Below are positions 41,183-48,881 of a stretch of 64,000 nucleotides of DNA, in pieces. Both the position numbers and the translations under genes were made by a program. This DNA is from Kitasatospora papulosa (lineage in GTDB: Bacteria; Actinomycetota; Actinomycetes; Streptomycetales; Streptomycetaceae). Within the stretch, counting starts at the first letter, position 1. Each line of letters opens with the position of its first letter. The stretch is taken from positions 372,001 to 436,000 of the forward strand of contig NZ_JNYQ01000004.1 in the NCBI RefSeq assembly GCF_000717245.1. Reading direction: 5' to 3'. The notes beneath the pieces are model-generated. The model was not told the origin of the DNA. It saw only the letters and a list, made by a program, of their open reading frames with translations, and searched no databases.

Positions 41183-42778
41183 ATGAGGACCTCCCCCGCT
41201 CTGCGTGCCGCCGCCCTCGCCGCGACCGCCACGGTGCTCCTGCCCCTGGCGGCCTGTTCGGACGACGGTGACGGAGGCACGGGGAGCTCGACGCCCTCGT
41301 CCGCCTCGACCGCGGCCCCCACCGCGACGCCGGGAAACCTGTCCTCCCAGAAGCTCGACTGGAAGCCGTGCCCGGCCCCCAACGAGGCCCAGGGCAGCGG
41401 CACGTCCCCCTCGCCCCTCCCGGGCGGGACGACCTGGCAGTGCTCCTTCATGGACGTACCGCTCGACTACGCGGACCCGGAGGGCCGGACCATCGAACTC
41501 GCCCTCATCCGCGCGGCGTCCAGGGACCGGGGCAGGCGCATCGGATCGCTGATCTTCAACTTCGGCGGGCCGGGTGCCTCGGGCGTCGCCACGCTGCCGT
41601 CGTTCGGCACCGACTACGACTCGCTCCGCGCCCGCTACGACCTGGTGAGTTTCGACCCGCGCGGCGTCGGCCGCAGCGAAGGAGTCGAGTGCTCGGACGA
41701 CGCCGCGCTCGACGCGCGCTACGAGCAGGACGGCACCCCGGACGACGCCGAGGAGGAGAAGGCGTTCGCCGAGGACCAGAAGTCGTACATCGCCGACTGC
41801 GAGGAGAACTCCGGGGACGAGCTCCCCTACGTCGGCACCACGAACGCGGCCCGCGACATGGACCTGCTGCGTCAGGTGCTCGGCGACGACAAGCTCCACT
41901 ACTTCGGCATCTCGTACGGCACCGAGCTGGGCGGTGTCTACGCCCACCTCTACCCCAGGACGGTCGGCCGGGCCGTCCTGGACGCGGTCGTCGACCCCAC
42001 GGAGGACTCCCTGAAGTCCTCCCTCGGCCAGGCGGAGGGCTTCCAGCTGGCCCTGGACAACTTCACCGCCGACTGCGCCGAGCGCGACGACTGCAGACTC
42101 CCCGGCGCCACCGCCCAGGAGGTGCAGGACGGGATCACCGCCCTCCTCGCGAAGCTGGAGAAGAAGCCCGTCCCGGGTCTCGGTGAACGGGAGCTGACCG
42201 AGACCCAGGCCACCACCGGCATCGCGTCGGCCCTCTACTCCAAGGAGACCTGGCCGCTGCTCGAACAGGGCATCGACGAGGCGGACGGCGGCAACGGCGG
42301 ACTGCTGCTCGCGCTCGCCGACTCGCTGAACGGCCGCTCCGAGGACGGGCACTACGACAACTCCAACGCCGCCAACGCGGCCGTCAACTGCGCGGACTCC
42401 AAGCAGCGGTTCACCCTGGAACAGACCAGGAAGGCACTCCCCGCGTTCCGCAAGGCCTCCCCCGTGTTCGGCGACTACCTCGGCTGGGGGCTGATGGCCT
42501 GCACGGGCTGGCCGGTCGCGGGCGCCTGGGACACCCCCGACGTCAGCGCGCCCGGTTCGGCCCCGATCCTGGTCATCGGCAACACCGGGGACCCGGCCAC
42601 GCCGTACGCCGGCGCGAAGGCGATGGCCACCGCGCTCGGCAAGGGGGTCGGGATCGAGCTCACGTACAAGGGAGAGGGCCACGGGGCGTACAACGGCGGC
42701 AGCACCTGTGTGCAGCGGACCGTGGACGCCTACCTGCTCGAAGGGAAGGTCCCGAAGTCGGGAACGGTCTGCGAATGA
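41183..42778 (+). CDS. Secreted S33 alpha/beta-hydrolase peptidase lipoprotein (SlpD/E-like), copy 1
   Basis: A 531-residue lipoprotein. The signal (MRTSPALRAAALAATATVLL) ends in a PLAAC lipobox, with Cys near residue 25. The catalytic domain is alpha/beta hydrolase: oxyanion FNFGGPGASGV, nucleophile Ser in YFGISYGTELGGVYAHLYPR, Asp in VIGNTGDPATPYAGAKAM and His in YKGEGHGAYNGG. This family (S33 tripeptidyl aminopeptidases) cuts N-terminal tripeptides outside the cell; S. lividans SlpD/SlpE are similar tandem mycelium-associated proteinases. Start ATG 41183. The second copy follows 79 bases downstream. Confidence 0.9.
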   Translation: MRTSPALRAAALAATATVLLPLAACSDDGDGGTGSSTPSSASTAAPTATPGNLSSQKLDWKPCPAPNEAQGSGTSPSPLPGGTTWQCSFMDVPLDYADPEGRTIELALIRAASRDRGRRIGSLIFNFGGPGASGVATLPSFGTDYDSLRARYDLVSFDPRGVGRSEGVECSDDAALDARYEQDGTPDDAEEEKAFAEDQKSYIADCEENSGDELPYVGTTNAARDMDLLRQVLGDDKLHYFGISYGTELGGVYAHLYPRTVGRAVLDAVVDPTEDSLKSSLGQAEGFQLALDNFTADCAERDDCRLPGATAQEVQDGITALLAKLEKKPVPGLGERELTETQATTGIASALYSKETWPLLEQGIDEADGGNGGLLLALADSLNGRSEDGHYDNSNAANAAVNCADSKQRFTLEQTRKALPAFRKASPVFGDYLGWGLMACTGWPVAGAWDTPDVSAPGSAPILVIGNTGDPATPYAGAKAMATALGKGVGIELTYKGEGHGAYNGGSTCVQRTVDAYLLEGKVPKSGTVCE

Positions 42779-42857
42779 CCGCTCGTTGGACGGCCGGGCA
42801 GTCGTGCCGCCCGGACCGTTCCGGGCGGCGGCCCCGGGACACGGGGGAGGACGCACC

Positions 42858-44396
42858 ATGCGCGTACGCGACGGACGGGCCGGCCGGTGCGCGGCACCGG
42901 CCCTGGTCGTGCTGCTGGTCACCGCGCTCCTCGCGGGATGCGACGGCGGCCCGGCCTCACCGGGGTCGTCGAAAGGCTCGTCACAGGCGCCGGAGCGGTC
43001 CTCGGACGCCTCCGGGGCGCTGGACTGGAAGCGCTGCGCGGCGCCGGAGGACGGCACCGCACCCGGCCCCGCGTGGCGGTGCGCCACCCTCGACGTGCCA
43101 CTGGACCACGCACGGCCGGACGGGAGGACCATCGGCATCGCGCTGATCCGCAAGGCGGCCACGAGGAAGAGCGCGCGGATCGGTTCCATGCTCTTCAACT
43201 TCGGCGGCCCCGGCGGCTCGGGAGTGGACACCCTGCCGCGCGCCGCCTCCGCGTACCGGGAGCTCAACACCCGCTACGACCTGGTGGGCTTCGACCCGCG
43301 CGGCGTCGCGGCCAGTTCGGGGGTCCGCTGCCGCGACGACGCCGGTCAGGAGACCGCCTACCGCCGGATCGACATGACCCCGGACACCCCGGCGGAGGAG
43401 GCCGCGTTCATCGCCGACGGCCAGGACTTCGGCGCCGGCTGCGCGCGTCTGTCCGGTCCGGTGCTCCCCCACGTGGGCACGTCGAACGCCGCCCGGGACA
43501 TGGACGCGATCCGCCGGGCGCTCGGCGACGACACACTGACGTACTTCGGCATCTCGTACGGCACGGAACTCGGCGGGACCTACGCGCACCTCTTCCCGGA
43601 GAAGGCAGGCCGGATCGTCCTGGACGCCGTCGTCGACCCCACCGCGGACTCGGTGGGCCACGCCCGTAACCAGGCGAAGGGCTTCCAACGGGCCCTGGAG
43701 AACTACCTGAAGGACCGCGGCGAGGACCCGGCGGCAGGCACCCGGCGGATCACCACCCTGCTGGAGCGCCTCGACGAGGAACCGCTGCCGACCGCCTCGG
43801 GTCGCGAGCTGAACGAGTCCCTCGCCGTCATCGGCATCGTGACCCCCCTCTACTCCAGGAGCGCCTGGCCCACCCTGACGGCCGCGCTCGACGAGGCGGA
43901 GAACAGCGGCAGGGGCGACCGCCTGCTCGCACTGGCCGACTCCTACAACGGCCGTGACGAGGACGGGCACTACAGCACCCGGAGCCATTCCCAGCGGGCG
44001 ATCTCCTGTGCCGACGCCAAGGCGCGGCCGACGGCGGCCGAGGCCCGTGCGCTGCTCCCCGAATTCCGGGAGCTGTCCCCGGTCTTCGGCCCGTTCCTGG
44101 CCTGGGACACGGCCGGATGGTGCGCGGGGTGGCCGGTCGAGGGGGAGCACGACACCCCGGAGGCGAGTGCCCCCGGTGCCGCCCCGATCCTGGTCATCGG
44201 CACCACCGGAGACCCCGCGACACCCTACGAGGGCGCGCGGCGGATGGCGGACGAACTCGGCGAGGGGGTCGGTGTGACGGTGACCAACAGGGGCGAGGGG
44301 CACGGCTCCTACGGCGAGAGCGACTGCGTGACCGCGCTGGTCGACGCGTACTTCCTGGACGGGAAGGTGCCGGCGGACGGACGCGTCTGCTCCTGA
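42858..44396 (+). CDS. Secreted S33 alpha/beta-hydrolase peptidase lipoprotein (SlpD/E-like), copy 2
   Basis: A 512-residue paralogue of the preceding gene. The signal PALVVLLVTALLAGC carries the lipobox LLAGC. The catalytic elements are present: FNFGGPGGSGVDTLP, the nucleophile Ser in YFGISYGTELGGTYAHLFPE, Asp in VIGTTGDPATPYEGARRM and His in NRGEGHGSYGESD. The LNGR/YNGRDEDGHY segment before the lid is shared with copy 1. GGGGGAGGA precedes ATG 42858. The tandem suggests one operon with partly diverged specificity, probably scavenging peptides at the cell surface, upstream of import by the peptide ABC importer at 51-56 kb. The latter link is inference. Confidence 0.9.
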   Translation: MRVRDGRAGRCAAPALVVLLVTALLAGCDGGPASPGSSKGSSQAPERSSDASGALDWKRCAAPEDGTAPGPAWRCATLDVPLDHARPDGRTIGIALIRKAATRKSARIGSMLFNFGGPGGSGVDTLPRAASAYRELNTRYDLVGFDPRGVAASSGVRCRDDAGQETAYRRIDMTPDTPAEEAAFIADGQDFGAGCARLSGPVLPHVGTSNAARDMDAIRRALGDDTLTYFGISYGTELGGTYAHLFPEKAGRIVLDAVVDPTADSVGHARNQAKGFQRALENYLKDRGEDPAAGTRRITTLLERLDEEPLPTASGRELNESLAVIGIVTPLYSRSAWPTLTAALDEAENSGRGDRLLALADSYNGRDEDGHYSTRSHSQRAISCADAKARPTAAEARALLPEFRELSPVFGPFLAWDTAGWCAGWPVEGEHDTPEASAPGAAPILVIGTTGDPATPYEGARRMADELGEGVGVTVTNRGEGHGSYGESDCVTALVDAYFLDGKVPADGRVCS

Positions 44397-44410
44397 GGTC
44401 CGGGCACGCG

Positions 44411-44445
44411 AAGGGGCCGGCTCCGTGTGCCGGAGCCGGCCCCTT
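44411..44445. terminator. Bidirectional terminator between S33 peptidase and moeZ
   Basis: AAGGGGCCGGCTCCG (44411-44425) pairs perfectly with 44431-44445 across a TGTGC loop, between two convergent genes. Confidence 0.85.
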
Positions 44446-44464
44446 CGTCCGTCGTGCCGCGCGT

Positions 44465-45643
44465 CTAGTAGACCGGCTTCTCGGGCTCGATCTGGTTGAC
44501 CCAGCCGATGACACCGCCACCGACGTGCACCGCGTCGGCGAAGCCCGCCGACTTGAGGACCGCGAGGACCTCGGCGCTGCGGACACCGGTCTTGCAGTTG
44601 AGGACGATGCGCCTGTCCTGCGGAAGGTCCTGGAGGGCGTTGCCCATCAGGAACTCGTTCTTCGGGACCAGCCGGGAGCCCGGGATCGCGACGATCTCGT
44701 ACTCGTTCGGCTCACGGACGTCGATGATCTCGATCTTCTCGTCGCCGTCGATCCACTCCTTGAGCTGCTTCGGAGTGATCGTGGAACCGGCCGCCGCCTC
44801 CTGGGCCTCCTCGGACACGACGCCGCAGAAGGCCTCGTAGTCGATGAGCTCGGTGACGGTGGGGTTCTCGCCGCACACCGCGCAGTCGGGGTCCTTGCGG
44901 ACCTTGACCTGGCGGTACTGCATCTCCAGCGCGTCGTAGATCATCAGACGGCCGACCAGCGGGTCGCCGATGCCGGCGAGCAGCTTGATGGCCTCGTTGA
45001 CCTGGATGGAGCCGATGGACGCGCAGAGCACGCCCAGGACACCGCCCTCGGCGCAGGAGGGGACCATGCCGGGCGGGGGCGGCTCCGGGTAGAGGCAGCG
45101 GTAGCAGGGACCGTGCTCGGACCAGAAGACGGACGCCTGACCGTCGAAGCGGTAGATCGAGCCCCAGACGTACGGCTTGTTCAGCAGGACCGCGGCGTCG
45201 TTGACGAGATAGCGGGTGGCGAAGTTGTCCGTGCCGTCCACGATCAGGTCGTACTGGGCGAAGATGTCCATCACGTTGTCGGCTTCGAGCCGCTCCTCGT
45301 GAAGGACCACGTTCACCAGGGGGTTGATCCCCTGCACGGTCTCCTTGGCCGACTGGGCCTTGGACTTGCCGATGTCGGCCTGGCTGTGGATGACCTGGCG
45401 CTGCAGGTTCGACTCGTCGACCTCGTCGAACTCGACGATGCCGAGCGTGCCGACGCCGGCCGCGGCCATGTACATCAGAGCCGGCGAGCCGAGGCCGCCG
45501 GCGCCGACACAGAGCACCTTCGCGTTCTTCAGCCGCTTCTGTCCGTCCATCCCGACATCCGGGATGATCAGGTGGCGGGAGTACCTGCGGACCTCGTCGA
45601 CGGTGAGCTCAGCAGCTGGCTCGACCAGGGGTGGCAGCGACAC
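44465..45643 (-). CDS. moeZ: MoeZ: ThiF adenylyltransferase plus rhodanese sulfurtransferase
   Basis: A 392-residue two-domain enzyme. The E1/ThiF part (residues 1-270) has CVGAGGLGSPALMYMAAAGV, IVEFDEVDESNLQRQVIH, zinc cysteines in CYRCLYPE and CAVCG, and the FDGQASVF strand. The rhodanese domain (residues ~285-392) has IIDVREPNEYEI and the active Cys in RIVLNCKTGVRSAEVLA. It adenylates and thiolates C-terminal Gly-Gly sulfur carriers (MoaD, CysO, ThiS and those of antibiotic pathways) in streptomycetes. GTG 45643 follows GAGG. It is a likely supplier for MoaD, the partner of moaE at 12 kb. Confidence 0.93.
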   Translation of the reverse strand: MSLPPLVEPAAELTVDEVRRYSRHLIIPDVGMDGQKRLKNAKVLCVGAGGLGSPALMYMAAAGVGTLGIVEFDEVDESNLQRQVIHSQADIGKSKAQSAKETVQGINPLVNVVLHEERLEADNVMDIFAQYDLIVDGTDNFATRYLVNDAAVLLNKPYVWGSIYRFDGQASVFWSEHGPCYRCLYPEPPPPGMVPSCAEGGVLGVLCASIGSIQVNEAIKLLAGIGDPLVGRLMIYDALEMQYRQVKVRKDPDCAVCGENPTVTELIDYEAFCGVVSEEAQEAAAGSTITPKQLKEWIDGDEKIEIIDVREPNEYEIVAIPGSRLVPKNEFLMGNALQDLPQDRRIVLNCKTGVRSAEVLAVLKSAGFADAVHVGGGVIGWVNQIEPEKPVY

Positions 45644-45727
45644 AGGAACCTCAACAATGCAGGTGGTCGGTTTCTACGTACTTCATCTACGTACGGTTGT
45701 TCTCCCGTAACACTGCCACGCCCCTCC

Positions 45728-46555
45728 TCATTCCGAGATACCGGGTCCGATCCGCGAGACGAATTCGTCCCAGTAGCTGGGCAGTGCCGCGAATGGGTCG
45801 GTTTGCCCCCTCGTGCCGTCCCGGTCTGTGAAGAAGATGGTGCCCGCACCCTGCCAGCGGGCGATGCGCATGGCCTCCTCCAGATGCGTGCGCGGCACGC
45901 CGTGGACGAAGTGGGCGAAGCGGCCCGGTTCGTAGGAGGCGGTCCACTCGGCCACCTGCGACCAGCGGTAGTCGGTCCAGGGGCCCCGGAAGGTGACCAG
46001 TTGGTCGGCGGCCTCGGCGTAACCCGGGTACGGGTGGGTGTCGTGCCCGAGGACGAGCAGTCCGCCCTCCTCGTCCGCGCTGTCGCTGTCCGCCAGGAGC
46101 GCGCCGAGGGTGCCGGTCAGCCGGCGGACCGCCGGGAGCCGGTCACGCCCGGCCGGGCAGTGGTCCAGGTAGAAGCCGCCGACGCGGTACCAGTCGAGGT
46201 AGGACCGGGCGTCGGCGACCAGTTCGTCGAAGGGGCGGCCGCCGAAGGCCAGGTCGATGTGGCCCAGCAGCCTGCCGCCGGACACGCGGACCGTGTCGTC
46301 CGGCGCCTCGCCGTGCAGGGCCCGTTCGCGGGCGTTGCGCAGCCGGCCGGCGGCCTCCAGACAGCCCGGGTCGGGCCGCGCGCCCGGACCGCCGTCGATG
46401 TTGAGGACGGCCCAGTGCAGCGGGGTGCCCGGCCGGCTGAGCCCGGCCCACTCGGCGGGCGCCAGCAGCGGGTGGGCGTATCCGGGCACCCCGACGCCGA
46501 GCCGTTCGGCCCCGCCGGTCCGCAGGGTGGAACCGGTACTCGTCAGATGCGGCAC
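45728..46555 (-). CDS. Spherulation-specific family 4 (GH135-like) protein
   Basis: A 275-residue TIM-barrel-like protein of the spherulation-specific family 4: VGVPGYAHPLLAPAEWAGLS, LHWAVLNIDGGPGARPDPGC, DLAFGGRPF, WYRVGGFYLDHCPAGRD, GHDTHPYPGYA and FVHGVPRTHLEEAMRIARW. Fungal relatives (Ega3) are endo-alpha-1,4-galactosaminidases (GH135). There is no signal peptide, which is odd for an exopolysaccharide hydrolase. GTG 46555 lies inside the preceding epimerase gene (13-base overlap, GGAGG site), so it is translationally coupled. With the PelF-like glycosyltransferase it suggests GalNAc-type polymer metabolism. Confidence 0.85.
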   Translation of the reverse strand: MPHLTSTGSTLRTGGAERLGVGVPGYAHPLLAPAEWAGLSRPGTPLHWAVLNIDGGPGARPDPGCLEAAGRLRNARERALHGEAPDDTVRVSGGRLLGHIDLAFGGRPFDELVADARSYLDWYRVGGFYLDHCPAGRDRLPAVRRLTGTLGALLADSDSADEEGGLLVLGHDTHPYPGYAEAADQLVTFRGPWTDYRWSQVAEWTASYEPGRFAHFVHGVPRTHLEEAMRIARWQGAGTIFFTDRDGTRGQTDPFAALPSYWDEFVSRIGPGISE

Positions 46556-47508
46556 GCGGCCTCCATCCAGATGTCCGCGAGGGACTCCTCCAGATTGATC
46601 CGGGGGCGCCAGCCCAGCCGGTCCCGGGCGGTGCGCACGTCGGCCTGCTGCCAGGCACCGCAGCCGTCCGGGTAGGGGGACGGGGTGGCGGCCAGATGCT
46701 CCACGACCGACTCGGCGGAGGTGCGCTGGGCGCCGATGGGGAGCCTGCCGGGAGGCGTGTCCAGCTCGTGGAGCGCGCCCGCGTAACCGGCGACCCTGGC
46801 GAGGACCGCTGCGGCGTCGCGCAGTCGCACGGCCCTGCCGGTGCCGATGTTGACGACACCCTGGGCCGCGGAGAGCGAGGCGGCGTGCACGGCGCGCGCC
46901 ACGTCGCGTACGTCCACGAAGTCACGCTGCACCCCGAGGCCGCTGAGCTTGAGCTCGGGGTCGCCGGTCTGCATGGCGCGGCGCATGGTCTCGGCGAGCC
47001 GGCCGAGCGGGGAGCCGGCCGGGGTCCCGGGGCCCACCGGTGAGAAGACCCGCAGCACGACCGCGTCCAGTCCGGAACCGAGGACCAGCTCGGTGGCGGC
47101 GAGCTTGCTGACGCCGTACGGGCCTCCCGGGCGGGGCACCGCGTCCTCCGCGGTGGACGAACCGGGCTGCGAGGGGCCGTACTCGGAGGCGCAGCCGACC
47201 TGGACGAGCCGCGCGCTGCACCCGCTGCGGCGCATCGCCTCGCAGACGGTGGCCACGGCGACGGTGTTGTGCCGGGTGAGGTCGCGGGCCCCGCCACGGG
47301 TGGCGCCCGCGCAGTTGACGACGACCCCGGGGTGGACGGCGTCCAGGAAGCGGGTGAGCGCTCCGGGACTGCCGCCCGCGAGGTCGAAGCGCACGTCGGC
47401 GTCGTCGCCGCGGCCGAGCGCCGTGAGGTGGACGGCGGGATCGGCGAGCAGGCGGTCGGCGACGAAGCGGCCGAGGAATCCGTTCGCTCCGAGCAGCAGA
47501 ACCCTCAT
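46543..47508 (-). CDS. NAD-dependent sugar epimerase/dehydratase
   Basis: A 321-residue extended short-chain dehydrogenase. Rossmann motif MRVLLLGANGFLGRFVADRL, Ser in QVGCASEYGPSQ, catalytic YxxxK in GGPYGVSKLAATELV, and the sugar-nucleotide region VLRVFSPVGPGTPAGSP. It likely acts on a UDP- or dTDP-sugar; a GalE-type step feeding the adjacent PelF-like glycosyltransferase is attractive but unproven. GAGGGGG before ATG 47508 marks the start, and the frame overlaps the next gene by 13 bases. It follows the membrane protein gene after 134 bases. Confidence 0.88.
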   Translation of the reverse strand: MRVLLLGANGFLGRFVADRLLADPAVHLTALGRGDDADVRFDLAGGSPGALTRFLDAVHPGVVVNCAGATRGGARDLTRHNTVAVATVCEAMRRSGCSARLVQVGCASEYGPSQPGSSTAEDAVPRPGGPYGVSKLAATELVLGSGLDAVVLRVFSPVGPGTPAGSPLGRLAETMRRAMQTGDPELKLSGLGVQRDFVDVRDVARAVHAASLSAAQGVVNIGTGRAVRLRDAAAVLARVAGYAGALHELDTPPGRLPIGAQRTSAESVVEHLAATPSPYPDGCGAWQQADVRTARDRLGWRPRINLEESLADIWMEAACRI

Positions 47509-47642
47509 CGCGCGCCCCCTCGGCGCCGACGGCTGACTGCCGGTGAGAGGGATTGGGGGGTCATGTCCGGTGTCTCCTTGAGGAAGGTGTGAGCGGTACG
47601 GGAAACCCGCGGCGTCGGCTCCGCGGGGTGGGCGGGCGGCGG

Positions 47643-48881
47643 CTAGGCCGAGGCGTGGGCGGACGCCCGCGTGAGGGTGACCGATGCGTGGACGAGCAGC
47701 CCCGACGCGGCGATCCCGCAGGCGAGGACGGCTACGCCGCCGGGACCGGCCGCGGCGACGACGGCGTCGACCGGCCGGGCCAGCAGGTCGAGGCCGGGCA
47801 GCCGTCCGGCGAGGACCAGGAAGGGGGCTGCCACCTCGACGGCGCAGGCGGCGGCCAGCCCCGTGGCGGCGGGCTCCGGGAAGCCGTGGACGGCCAGCAG
47901 CCGGGCCAGCAGGAGCAGGGCGCCGAGTGCCGCCGGGCCGGTGAGGCCCGCACCCGGACCGGGGTGGCCGAGGCCGGCGAGGTACAGCAGCGCGGTCGTC
48001 GCGCACAGGAAGAGCGCGACGACACCGAAGAGCACGGGGCGCACCCGCGCGCCGAACTCCGACAGACCGTGGGACCCGGCGAGCCGTCGGCGGGCGTGCG
48101 CGGCGAACAGGTGGGCGCACCAGGCCGCCGGGGCGAGGGCCAGCGAGAGTCCGAGCAGGGGGGCGGGCGCCGCGGTCCAGTGCCCGTCGGGACCGCCGCT
48201 GACGACCTGGGCGATCAGGCCGTCGCCGTACACGGCGAAGCCGAGGAGCCAGCAGACGTACAGGGTGGCGCCCCCGGCGGCGGCCGGGACACGCAGCGGG
48301 CCGGCCCGCAGGCAGAGCCGGAGCCCGAGGACGACGAGCAGCGCTCCGGCGGCGGTCACCGCGAACCGGGCTCCGCCGCCGAGCACCCCCTCGGTGGCCC
48401 TGAGCGCCCCGGCCGTCGCGAGGCAGGCGGCACCGGGCAGCAGGGCGGTGAGCGTCCAGCCGGCGCGCGCCTCCGTGTCCCGTCCGGGCCGCTCGTGGTG
48501 GGCGCGGGCGGACCGCCCGGCGGCGGGGACGCGGGCGTAGAGCTCTTCGGCGAGCGAGAAGACGTCGCGGTGCCGGTAGCGTGCGGCGGTCCGGTCGGTC
48601 AGCCCGTGCGCTTCCAGACCGGCCGCGATCTCCAGGGGGTCGACGGCGCGCTCGCAGAGGTCCCGGTGCCGGTGCATGAGCACCTTCACGGGGTCCGCGG
48701 GGCCGCGCCGGACCGCGGCTCTGCGCCCCGGGTGGTACGCGATCTCGGGTGCCCTGACCGCGGAGCGGACCTCCCAGGGACCCTCGTCCGCGGGCTCGCT
48801 CCCGGTGCCCCGGGCCTCGACTTCGGCCGGTCCGCCCATCGGGGCTCCTCCCTGGTCGTGGCCGCTCGTGCCGTCACGCAT
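47643..48881 (-). CDS. Polytopic membrane protein of the PelF-like locus
   Basis: A 412-residue protein. The first ~130 residues are cytoplasmic and charged (MHRHRDLCERAVDPLEIAAG, RYRHRDVFSLAEELYARVP); the rest has about eight to ten TM segments (TALLPGAACLATAGALRA, TAAGALLVVLGLRLCLRAG, LLGLSLALAPAAWCAHLF, VALFLCATTALLYLAGL, and others). ATG 48881 overlaps the glycosyltransferase stop by 8 bases and has a GGGAG site. It could be the export partner in a Pel-like system, but no clear PelG signature is visible. No enzymatic motif seen. Confidence 0.75.
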   Translation of the reverse strand: MRDGTSGHDQGGAPMGGPAEVEARGTGSEPADEGPWEVRSAVRAPEIAYHPGRRAAVRRGPADPVKVLMHRHRDLCERAVDPLEIAAGLEAHGLTDRTAARYRHRDVFSLAEELYARVPAAGRSARAHHERPGRDTEARAGWTLTALLPGAACLATAGALRATEGVLGGGARFAVTAAGALLVVLGLRLCLRAGPLRVPAAAGGATLYVCWLLGFAVYGDGLIAQVVSGGPDGHWTAAPAPLLGLSLALAPAAWCAHLFAAHARRRLAGSHGLSEFGARVRPVLFGVVALFLCATTALLYLAGLGHPGPGAGLTGPAALGALLLLARLLAVHGFPEPAATGLAAACAVEVAAPFLVLAGRLPGLDLLARPVDAVVAAAGPGGVAVLACGIAASGLLVHASVTLTRASAHASA

